A stretch of DNA of 32,608 nucleotides from an uncultured Bacteroides sp. (GTDB lineage: Bacteria > Bacteroidota > Bacteroidia > Bacteroidales > Bacteroidaceae), in NCBI GenBank assembly GCA_949288715.1, contig CASELH010000029.1, positions 1 to 32,608 on the forward strand, read 5' to 3'. Below the pieces are notes generated by a model. It had not been told where the DNA came from. It did no database searches and saw nothing but the letters and a program-made list of their open reading frames with translations. A program made the position numbers and the translations under genes. The number at the start of each line of letters is the position of its first letter. Positions within the stretch are counted from its first letter, which is position 1. Shown in pieces: positions 15,261 to 21,140 of this stretch.

Positions 15261-15329
15261 TCAATCTCCTTTCTTTTCTTTTTTGGCCACGTCCATCAGC
15301 CACTTCCCTATTTCCTCTCTTACCTTCAT
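15261..15329 (-). CDS. 22-residue micro-ORF, charged/amphipathic
   Basis: A 22-residue ORF containing EIGKWLMDVAKK and a Lys-rich end. From memory the first part resembles the N terminus of small Bacteroidales proteins annotated as DUF6722, which continue into membrane helices; here the membrane part seems to be a separate ORF in another frame, right downstream. The promoter's -7 box ends 4 nt before the ATG, so the transcript would start at or almost at the start codon (leaderless). It may be a real peptide, a leader controlling the downstream ORF, or half of a frameshifted gene. Confidence 0.5.
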   Translation of the reverse strand: MKVREEIGKWLMDVAKKEKKGD

Positions 15330-15333
15330 GGTG

Positions 15334-15364
15334 CAAAGATAGCGATAGTTTGCTGTAAATCAAG
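15334..15364 (-). promoter_or_regulatory. promoter of the micro-ORF pair
   Basis: On the minus strand CTTG (15364-15361), 19 nt, then TATCTTTG (15341-15334) are a near-perfect Bacteroides promoter. The predicted start is close to 15328, at the ATG of the first micro-ORF. The 16 bp at 15332-15347 recur exactly in the promoter at 28389-28404. Confidence 0.75.
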
Positions 15365-15380
15365 CGGAGGGAGGAGGTTT

Positions 15381-15587
15381 TTACTCCTCCTTGTACTCCA
15401 GTATGTCGCCCGGCTGGCAGTCCAGCTCCTTGCAGATGGCCTCCAGCGTGGAGAAGCGCACGGCCTTGGCCTTGCCCGTCTTCAGGATGGAGAGATTGGC
15501 AGGGGTGAGGTCTATCCGCTCGGCCAGCTCGCTGAGGGATATCTTGCGGCGCGCCATCATGATGTCCAAATTCACAATAATCGGCAT
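15381..15587 (-). CDS. small XRE/Cro-type helix-turn-helix regulator
   Basis: A 68-residue protein that is almost entirely a Cro/C1-type HTH domain: ISLSELAERIDLTPANLSILKTGK (16-39) is the helix-turn-helix, then FSTLEAICKELDCQPGDILEY, the usual last helices. It is like the YozG-type regulators found next to DUF2975 membrane proteins in many bacteria. It is the last gene of the minus-strand operon, 20 nt behind a DUF2975 gene. A plausible target is the pair of palindromes at the operon promoter (19894-19973), and the membrane proteins may control it, but neither is shown by the sequence alone. Confidence 0.87.
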   Translation of the reverse strand: MPIIVNLDIMMARRKISLSELAERIDLTPANLSILKTGKAKAVRFSTLEAICKELDCQPGDILEYKEE

Positions 15588-15607
15588 AAACTACTCTCCT
15601 CCTTCCG

Positions 15608-16213
15608 TTAAATGGTTAAGTCTTGTTCTTCCTTCAGCTTGACGCCGATGGCGAATATTTCGGTGAAGAGGGCCAGCAGCAGGTAGGGCAGCCAGGTGTA
15701 TTTCAGCCCGCCATACACCACTTCGTAGCCGGGGATGTCCACGCGGGTGATTATGTTGAGGTAGGCGGCGTAGCTCATAAGCTCGAACAGCACGCCCAGC
15801 AGCAGGGTGCTGTAGACGAAGATGCGCATGCGCCACACGTTCTTCCGCGTGAAGACGCTGCCCCGCAGCACGGCTATCACCAGCCGGATGAGGCAATAGA
15901 TGCCATAGAGCACAAACAGTGCCAGAGGGAAGGCTACGATGTTGAGTACTACCTGCGGCACGGATTTCTGTATGCGTCCGTATCCCTCGATGCGCGTGGC
16001 CCAGTAGGGCGCCTTCACGCCGTTGGTCACGCCCTGCAGCGAGTCGGGCACCAGGGTGTCGGTGGGGCGCACGGCCAGGTCGAAGTGCGTGTTGTATTCC
16101 GTGCTGTCTCCCGCAGCGTGCATACCGTCTGTGAAGCCGCTGAACATACTCACCAAGTCCTGCACCACGAAGGCCACGATGACCAGCAGTGCCAATAGCT
16201 TAATCTTTCTCAT
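15608..16213 (-). CDS. DUF2975-type membrane protein, paralogue 1
   Basis: A 201-residue inner membrane protein with four predicted spans: about 5-23, 90-113, 130-152 and 172-192. A roughly 65-residue extracytoplasmic loop lies between spans 1 and 2. It ends in GVKLKEEQDLTI, the tail shared by all four paralogues of this operon and predicted to lie in the cytosol. The segment VFTRKNVWRMRIFVY between spans 2 and 3 is the conserved cytosolic loop of the family. Function is unknown; family members are often encoded beside a small HTH regulator, as here. Confidence 0.82.
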   Translation of the reverse strand: MRKIKLLALLVIVAFVVQDLVSMFSGFTDGMHAAGDSTEYNTHFDLAVRPTDTLVPDSLQGVTNGVKAPYWATRIEGYGRIQKSVPQVVLNIVAFPLALFVLYGIYCLIRLVIAVLRGSVFTRKNVWRMRIFVYSTLLLGVLFELMSYAAYLNIITRVDIPGYEVVYGGLKYTWLPYLLLALFTEIFAIGVKLKEEQDLTI

Positions 16214-16267
16214 ATCTCTGTCTTTTTCTTTCTTGTTCTATTCCATGTTTTTCTTTCGGGGCGGATG

Positions 16268-16363
16268 CAATAGCGTACCGGCTATTGGGTACAATAGTGT
16301 ATCGTCTATTGGGTACAATAGTGTGCCGACTATTGGGTACGATAGTGTACCGTTTATAGGGTA
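16268..16363. repeat. four tandem 24-bp repeats forming small hairpins
   Basis: Four units (16268-16291, 16292-16315, 16316-16339 and 16340-16363) lie head to tail. At each joint the sequence CTATTG-GGTA-CAATAG (16282-16297 and every 24 bp; the third has CGATAG) can form a 6-bp hairpin with a four-base loop. The array ends 2 nt before the stop codon of paralogue 2 and fills most of the 152-nt gap between paralogues 2 and 1. Confidence 0.9.
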
Positions 16364-16365
16364 GG

Positions 16366-16833
16366 CTACACCGTCAGTTCCTGCTCCTCCTTCATGCGGA
16401 TGCCTATGTTGAACAGGCTGGCGATGAACAGCAACAGTAGGCCCAGGATGAGGTACGTCATGTCGCCCGATTGCTGGGGGGCATCCTCGTACACCAAGGT
16501 CATGATGGCGTTCTGCGCAATGCCGCCGAAGGTGGCCGCACAGCCTATGAGGGTGATGTACTGCGCGTTGAGCCGGGTGAACACGCGGCGGTGCTTCACC
16601 TCGCGCATGATGAGGAAGGCCAGCCAGGCACACACGGCACATATGGCCAGGTTGATGGCGCGCAGGACCAGCACCCAGCCGTCGGTCAGCGTGCCGTCCG
16701 TCCAGTCCATCACGGCCAGCAGCAGGCGCAGGGCTTCGGCCAGTGTGCCCGCCCCGCAGGTCACGGCTAGGCATGTCATGACAAACTCGCGTTCTTGCTT
16801 CTCGTCTTTCTCAGTTGTTAGATTCAGTTTCAT
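16366..16833 (-). CDS. DUF2975-type membrane protein, paralogue 2
   Basis: A 155-residue inner membrane protein with four spans (about 18-42, 55-73, 88-108 and 126-146) and short loops. It lacks the long extracytoplasmic loop of paralogues 1 and 4. The cytosolic loop has MREVKHRRVFTRLNAQYI, matching the VFT/VFV-rich loop of the others, and the protein ends in GIRMKEEQELTV. It lies 17 nt downstream of paralogue 3 in the same operon. Tandem hairpins directly behind its stop may set a segmental boundary in the mRNA. The function is unknown. Confidence 0.78.
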   Translation of the reverse strand: MKLNLTTEKDEKQEREFVMTCLAVTCGAGTLAEALRLLLAVMDWTDGTLTDGWVLVLRAINLAICAVCAWLAFLIMREVKHRRVFTRLNAQYITLIGCAATFGGIAQNAIMTLVYEDAPQQSGDMTYLILGLLLLFIASLFNIGIRMKEEQELTV

Positions 16834-16850
16834 CGTTCAGTCCTCCCATG

Positions 16851-17312
16851 TTATATTGTCAGGTCTTGTTCTTCCTTTATGCGGATGCCCGCCTTGAACA
16901 CGCTGCCTATCAGCAGAATGAAACCGCCCAGCAGCAGGAATGCGTCGCGCATGAAGGCTATGGTTTCTTCTACGGGCGACACATGCTTCCAAATGCCCAG
17001 GAAGACGCCATACACCATCACCGCCAGTCCGAGGTACTGCACCAGGCGGACGTTCTCGTGGACAAAGACGCTCTTGTGCTTCAGGTTGTAAAGCATCTTG
17101 ATGATGAGGCCGGCGCAGAACATCATGAGCAGCATGGCCACGCTCTGCGGCACCATGTGCCAGATGAAAGTGTCCGTATCGTCCTTGCCCAACTCATAAG
17201 CCAGCATGATGTTGCGGAACACGCTGCCCATGAATACATAGGCGCAGAATCCACTCAACAGGATTATCAGGTTCTTCTCTCTTTTCTGTGCTATCTTATT
17301 CTTTAATGACAT
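16851..17312 (-). CDS. DUF2975-type membrane protein, paralogue 3
   Basis: A 153-residue inner membrane protein with four spans (about 14-33, 46-66, 88-107 and 120-140). The cytosolic loop NLKHKSVFVHENVRLVQYL corresponds to the family loop, and the end GIRIKEEQDLTI is nearly identical to the other three. It is close in length and layout to paralogue 2, so the two probably arose by a recent duplication in the operon. The gap to the preceding small gene is 13 nt. Confidence 0.78.
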   Translation of the reverse strand: MSLKNKIAQKREKNLIILLSGFCAYVFMGSVFRNIMLAYELGKDDTDTFIWHMVPQSVAMLLMMFCAGLIIKMLYNLKHKSVFVHENVRLVQYLGLAVMVYGVFLGIWKHVSPVEETIAFMRDAFLLLGGFILLIGSVFKAGIRIKEEQDLTI

Positions 17313-17325
17313 AATACAATTCCTC

Positions 17326-17595
17326 CTATTTTGTTTCTTGTTTCTTTTCCTCGGTCAGCTCGCCCCACCATGTGGTGTGGCGCTTCATCCACCGGTAGGT
17401 CATGTATTGCCAGAAGTATAGCCACACCATTGCGCCATAGATGCGCACCCACTTCCACTCCGGCCCACGCAAGTCCAGCAGGCCGAGGGTGACGATAAAG
17501 AATATGGCGGTGGAAAGCATCAGCACCAGCATCAGGCCAAGGATGAAGCATGCGGCAGCGGTCCATTTGTCTTTGGTATGCAGAATGTTGCTCAT
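17326..17595 (-). CDS. small two-span membrane protein of unknown function
   Basis: An 89-residue protein: a polar N terminus (MSNILHTKDK), two spans (about 12-37 and 45-60) and a charged C terminus (WWGELTEEKKQETK). I started at MSNIL, 14 nt behind the stop of paralogue 4; the longer frame overlaps that gene. I do not recognise the family. Its tight packing between the DUF2975 genes suggests a common function. Confidence 0.68.
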   Translation of the reverse strand: MSNILHTKDKWTAAACFILGLMLVLMLSTAIFFIVTLGLLDLRGPEWKWVRIYGAMVWLYFWQYMTYRWMKRHTTWWGELTEEKKQETK

Positions 17596-17609
17596 AGTTA
17601 TGATGATAC

Positions 17610-18305
17610 TTATATGGTTAAATCCTGTTCTTCCTTCATGCGCAGCCCTATGGCGAATACCTCCGCCACGATGAGCGAGCACAGCCCCAGCAGCAGTACG
17701 GAGAGGGGCACGGTGCCCGACAGGGTGAGCTCATAGCCCGGCAGGGTGAACACTTGCTCCACGCTGTGCACCGTGAGGTACTCCATCAACCACGTTGCCG
17801 CGCAGCTCACCAGCATCAGCACGCCCATGCGGCGCAAGCGGCGCACGTTGTGCCAGGTGAAGATGTCCGAGCGGTTGACCGCCACCACCCACTTGATGAA
17901 CAGCACGATGGCCCAGATGCTTACCGCCAGCTTCAGCAATCCCAGCAGGGTGTTGGCTATCTGCATGACTGTGCTTTCGGTGCGGGGCACGCTCACCATC
18001 AGCTCGGCGTACATGGCGGGCACGTACTGGCGGGTCTTGGCGTTGTACACCGAGTCGGCCAGCCAGTGCTCCATGTCGAAGGTCTGGGGCGACAGGTGCA
18101 CGTGCTCCATGTATTGCAGCTGGTCTATTGTCTCCATCTCCGGAGTCTTGGCGGCCTGCGGATTCTCCTTCTGCTGCTTGGCGTATTCCCATCCGGCCTT
18201 GAAGCCTGTGGAGGCGCCTACCACCATGTAATATCCCGTCTCCAGCACCGACCAGCCCATCAGCACCAGGACGATGAGGCAAAGTATGTTCAGTCTCTTT
18301 TTCAT
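17610..18305 (-). CDS. DUF2975-type membrane protein, paralogue 4
   Basis: A 231-residue inner membrane protein, the longest of the four. Span 1 (about 5-25) is followed by a roughly 90-residue extracytoplasmic loop, then spans at about 112-133, 152-172 and 193-218. The cytosolic loop AVNRSDIFTWHNVRRLRRMG and the tail GLRMKEEQDLTI mark it as DUF2975-like. It pairs with paralogue 1 in having a large outer loop that could sense an envelope signal. It is 16 nt downstream of the CPBP protease gene. Confidence 0.82.
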   Translation of the reverse strand: MKKRLNILCLIVLVLMGWSVLETGYYMVVGASTGFKAGWEYAKQQKENPQAAKTPEMETIDQLQYMEHVHLSPQTFDMEHWLADSVYNAKTRQYVPAMYAELMVSVPRTESTVMQIANTLLGLLKLAVSIWAIVLFIKWVVAVNRSDIFTWHNVRRLRRMGVLMLVSCAATWLMEYLTVHSVEQVFTLPGYELTLSGTVPLSVLLLGLCSLIVAEVFAIGLRMKEEQDLTI

Positions 18306-18321
18306 AATGTTCCGTTATTGG

Positions 18322-19101
18322 TTATAGGTATGTTTGTTCCGTCTTATAGCGGCGCAGGCGCATCCCCGCCACAATGAAGAGGCAGGCGGCCACGGCTAGG
18401 CACACCAGGTAGGCCGGCTGCTCCATCACCTCCGTCAGACTGTTGGCCTCGGGATAGGCCAGGGAAGACCACACCGAGAAGCTGTTGTTCAGCACATGCA
18501 CCACCATGCAGGGGATGAGGCTGCGCGTGCGCCAGTACAGCCATCCCAGCAACATGCCTGCCAGGCTGGCAAACACCACCTGCGCGGGGTTCATGTGGAT
18601 GATGCCGAATATCAGCCCCGACACCACTATCGCCACCCCAGGCTTGTACTTGCCCAGCAGCACCCGCAGGATGCCGCCGCGGAAGAACAGCTCTTCCACC
18701 ACCGGCCCCACGAGGGCCACGAGCAGGATGCCCGCCCACGACGTCTGCATGTAGTCGAACGTGCCCTCCAGCCAGTCGGGCAGGAAGCTGAGTGCCGAGG
18801 TCAGCCCGTCCAGCAGGAAGATGGCGCCCGCGCCCAGCGCCACCGTCCAGACCATGCATCCGGCCGACAGGGGGGAGTAGAGGCGGCTGTCGCCCGTGAG
18901 GTATCCGGCTTTCCACAGGTACCACACGGTGAACAGCATTGTCAATGCCAGTCCTGGGATGATGGCTTGTTGGGTCACCAGGTTGGCGTCCAGCGTGCCG
19001 GTGTTGGCAAACTGTATGGCCATCACAAAGGGCAGTGCGGCCCATGTGCCCAGGAACTGGAAGGCTATGTATATCAAGATGAGTTTAAGTGCTGTTTTCA
19101 T
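18322..19101 (-). CDS. CPBP-family intramembrane metalloprotease
   Basis: A 259-residue multispan membrane protein of the CPBP (Rce1-like, ABI) family. The active-site motifs are present: Glu136-Glu137 with Arg141 (VVEELFFRGG), FGIIHMN with His169, and VVHVLNN with His202. About eight hydrophobic segments are visible. Bacterial members are linked to peptide maturation, bacteriocin immunity or signalling. Here it lies in one operon with four DUF2975 paralogues and an HTH regulator, so cleavage of one of these membrane proteins is a possible role. Its last residues RRYKTEQTYL faintly recall the EEQDLTI tails. Confidence 0.87.
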   Translation of the reverse strand: MKTALKLILIYIAFQFLGTWAALPFVMAIQFANTGTLDANLVTQQAIIPGLALTMLFTVWYLWKAGYLTGDSRLYSPLSAGCMVWTVALGAGAIFLLDGLTSALSFLPDWLEGTFDYMQTSWAGILLVALVGPVVEELFFRGGILRVLLGKYKPGVAIVVSGLIFGIIHMNPAQVVFASLAGMLLGWLYWRTRSLIPCMVVHVLNNSFSVWSSLAYPEANSLTEVMEQPAYLVCLAVAACLFIVAGMRLRRYKTEQTYL

Positions 19102-19125
19102 CGTTCGCTTCGGTCGTTAGGTAGG

Positions 19126-19608
19126 TCATCGCACGGCAAAGAGGTTGGCTTCGCTGGTCACGGCATGTTCGGCCTGGAGTTGCCACTGGTTCTGCTGTCC
19201 GTCCCAGGCATAGGCTTGGTAGTTCACGCCGTCGGTCGTCAGGTTGTACACGGCGCGCTGCTTGGCGGTGGTGTAGTCGCCGGCCTCGTCGTTCCACAAG
19301 GCATATTCCAGGGCTACACCTTCCTGTCCGTAGTTGTAAGTCATGCAGTAGTAGCGTTCGTAGGCTTGCTCGGTAGCGTTCCACTTGTAGGCTTCTTTGC
19401 GTACTACGCGCCCGGCTTCGTCGTAGGTGTAGTCATACTTCAGGTGGTGCTCCAGGTATTTGCCGTCGGCTTTGTACACCATTTCCGAGGTCACTTGGTT
19501 GTTGTCGTCTACCGCATAGTTGTAGGCATACTTGTTGTTCAGTTCGTTGGCTACTGAGGTTACCAGGCTGGTTGCTGCAAAGATTGCTGTCATTACTAAA
19601 GCTTTCAT
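19126..19608 (-). CDS. DUF3836-like secreted protein
   Basis: A 160-residue protein with a signal peptide (KALVMTAIFAATSLVTSVA). The mature part consists of Tyr-rich beta-strand repeats of the YD-repeat kind (YDYTYDEAGRVVRKEAYKWNATEQAYERYY, here in part), as in small Bacteroides proteins annotated as DUF3836. It is probably periplasmic or extracellular, and its function is unknown. It is encoded 24 nt ahead of the CPBP protease gene and may be the exported signal or ligand of the membrane proteins in this operon; that is speculation from position only. Confidence 0.75.
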   Translation of the reverse strand: MKALVMTAIFAATSLVTSVANELNNKYAYNYAVDDNNQVTSEMVYKADGKYLEHHLKYDYTYDEAGRVVRKEAYKWNATEQAYERYYCMTYNYGQEGVALEYALWNDEAGDYTTAKQRAVYNLTTDGVNYQAYAWDGQQNQWQLQAEHAVTSEANLFAVR

Positions 19609-19683
19609 ATCTGTTGTTTTTTAAGGGTTATACTTATAAATATGTTTTTTTGGGATTTGTTCGTTGTATTTGTAGTGAGGGGT

Positions 19684-19842
19684 TTATCGGGTTTCTTCCA
19701 GGGCGTCGGCTATGGCGTGCTTCACGTCGACATATACATGGTCTATCAGGCAGTAGATGGCCACTCCGATGAGGAAGTAGGCGATGCCTTTTGCAAACTT
19801 CATTCCGGCATTTCTTTTCTCGGGTTTCATTGTTGTTTTCAT
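19684..19842 (-). CDS. 52-residue single-span membrane protein, first gene of the DUF2975 operon
   Basis: A short ORF with a basic N terminus (MKTTMKPEKRNAG), one span (KGIAYFLIGVAIYCLIDHVYV) and an acidic helical end (DVKHAIADALEETR). I chose the Met at 19842 since the longer frame runs back through the promoter and its palindromes. It follows the best promoter of the region by about 60 nt, and the next gene starts 75 nt further on without a visible terminator in between. The family is not recognised. Confidence 0.62.
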   Translation of the reverse strand: MKTTMKPEKRNAGMKFAKGIAYFLIGVAIYCLIDHVYVDVKHAIADALEETR

Positions 19843-19877
19843 ATGGCTTATTCTTTTAAAAGTTATACGTTCTGTTG

Positions 19878-19973
19878 TTTTTCGATAATCATTTATCGTT
19901 TTTCGATATGCAAAGGAAAGGCTAATTTTTGAACTGTGCAAGAAAAACGAGAAAAAATTATCGAAAAACGATA
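19878..19973. promoter_or_regulatory. two palindromic operators plus a half site around the operon promoter
   Basis: TATCGTTTTTCGATA occurs at 19894-19908 and its exact reverse complement TATCGAAAAACGATA at 19959-19973. A half site TTTTTCGATAA lies at 19878-19888. The two full sites have centres 65 bp apart and flank the -33/-7 boxes; the inner one covers the predicted start. This is the layout of a repressor with two operators. The operon's own XRE regulator is the obvious candidate ligand. Confidence 0.65.
19911..19942 (-). promoter_or_regulatory. promoter of the DUF2975/CPBP operon
   Basis: On the minus strand CTTG (19942-19939), 20 nt, then TTCCTTTG (19918-19911) match the consensus except for the first A of TAnnTTTG. 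The predicted start is near 19905, inside the downstream palindrome. Confidence 0.6.
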
Positions 19974-20020
19974 AAAAAAGTGCGTTTTTCAATAAAACAG
20001 CCTCCGTAAGGGGGTAAAAC

Positions 20021-20121
20021 CGCCCGGAAAGGTGCCGGAAAGCGCCCCGGCGGGCGGCCAAAAAAATCCGCGCGGATAGCCGTGACTGCCCGCGCGGGTA
20101 GTAATTGCCGCCCGCGCGGGC
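20021..20121. repeat. cluster of GC-rich palindromes between ribF and the DUF2975 operon
   Basis: Three CGCG-centred palindromes lie in 56 bp: ATCCGCGCGGAT (20066-20077), CCCGCGCGGG (20089-20098, extended by ACT/AGT after one mismatch) and GCCCGCGCGGGC (20110-20121). A looser CGCCCG/CGGGCG hairpin spans 20021-20056. No gene is seen in 19974-20129. Confidence 0.75.
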
Positions 20122-20123
20122 AA

Positions 20124-20167
20124 TAAAAACTGCCCCGGCGGACGATTACAGCAGTCCGCCGGGGCAG
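20124..20167 (-). terminator. terminator of ribF
   Basis: A perfect 14-bp stem (20130-20143 with 20154-20167) with a 10-nt loop is followed on the minus strand by TTTTTATTG. It starts 24 nt behind the ribF stop. Confidence 0.85.
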
Positions 20168-20190
20168 GGAGAATATAAGTTCCGGAGTCA

Positions 20191-21129
20191 TCAGTGAAGC
20201 ACGCCTGCCGCCTGCAACGTCTGCCTTGCAGTGGCCTCGTCCTGTGCCAGTTGTTGCTTCAGCTCGTCGAGGGAGGCGAATTTGCATTCGCCCCGCATGC
20301 GGCGGATGAAGGACAGGCGCATGGGGTGCCCGTAGGCATCGTCATTGAAGTCGAAGATGTAGACTTCTATGCTGCGGTCGGGGCCATTGTCCAGCGTGGG
20401 GCGGACACCGATGTTCAGCATGCCCCCGTAGCTGCGTCCGGCAATGTCCACCTGCACGGCGTAGACCCCGTTGGCGGGGATGAGCTTGTCGGGGCTGTCC
20501 GGCTGCAGGTTGGCGGTGGGATATCCCAGCGTGTGGCCTATGCCCCGGCCGCCTACCACGGTGCCGCAGAGGAAGTAGCGGTAGCCCAGGCAATCGGCGG
20601 CCTGCGCCGCGTCGCCCTCATCCTGCAGCAGCCGGCGTATCAGTGAGGAACTCACCGGTCTGCTGCCCGGCTCGCTGTAGGCCTCGGCCGGAAGCACCTC
20701 CATGCCCAAGTCGGCCGCGTGGCGCACATAGTCGTCGAAGCCCTCGGCACGGTTGTGCCCGAAGCGGTGGTCGTAGCCCACCACCAGCACACGGATGTTG
20801 TAGCGGTTGCGCAGCACCTCCATGAACTCGCGTGCCGAGAGCGAGGCCAGGTGGGGGGTAAAGTCGAGCAAGATGCAGCGGTCTATGCCCAACCCCTCAA
20901 GCAGGGCCAGCTTCTCGTCGCAGGTAGTTAACAGCCGGGGGCAGAAGTCGGGCTGCAACACCTTGCGCGGGTGCACCGGAAAGGTCACCACGGCCGACTC
21001 CATGCCTCGCGCAGCTGCCTCGCGCTGCACTTGCCCTATCAGAAAGCGATGCCCCCGGTGCACGCCATCGAAGAAGCCAATGGTCGCCACACAGGGGGAG
21101 TTATGGGTGCAGATGTTATCCAACCTCAT
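20191..21129 (-). CDS. ribF: bifunctional riboflavin kinase / FAD synthetase
   Basis: A 312-residue cytosolic enzyme that makes FMN from riboflavin and then FAD. The N-terminal nucleotidyltransferase half shows GFFDGVHRGHRFLI (18-31), VVGYDHRFGHNRAEG and PVSSSLIRRLL; the C-terminal riboflavin kinase half shows GRGIGHTLGYPTANL, NGVYAVQV and the RRMRGECKF region. Length and order are normal. The gene starts 11 nt behind the P-type ATPase stop, so it may be co-transcribed with it, and a strong terminator follows. Confidence 0.95.
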   Translation of the reverse strand: MRLDNICTHNSPCVATIGFFDGVHRGHRFLIGQVQREAAARGMESAVVTFPVHPRKVLQPDFCPRLLTTCDEKLALLEGLGIDRCILLDFTPHLASLSAREFMEVLRNRYNIRVLVVGYDHRFGHNRAEGFDDYVRHAADLGMEVLPAEAYSEPGSRPVSSSLIRRLLQDEGDAAQAADCLGYRYFLCGTVVGGRGIGHTLGYPTANLQPDSPDKLIPANGVYAVQVDIAGRSYGGMLNIGVRPTLDNGPDRSIEVYIFDFNDDAYGHPMRLSFIRRMRGECKFASLDELKQQLAQDEATARQTLQAAGVLH

Positions 21130-21140
21130 GGGGGCACTGC

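Noticed and set aside
16268-16363. CRISPR array
   Set aside because: The units are contiguous and have no unique spacers, and no cas genes are present.
16238-16774. Frame that encodes octapeptide repeats (YPI-x-x-TLL) across the 24-bp array
   Set aside because: Upstream it is only the out-of-frame shadow of paralogue 2, and no start or signal supports it. The repeats are open because 24 is a multiple of three.
19958-20287. Arg-rich open frame on the minus strand between ribF and the DUF2975 operon
   Set aside because: It overlaps the ribF end, a terminator and several palindromes; the open frame is due to high GC.
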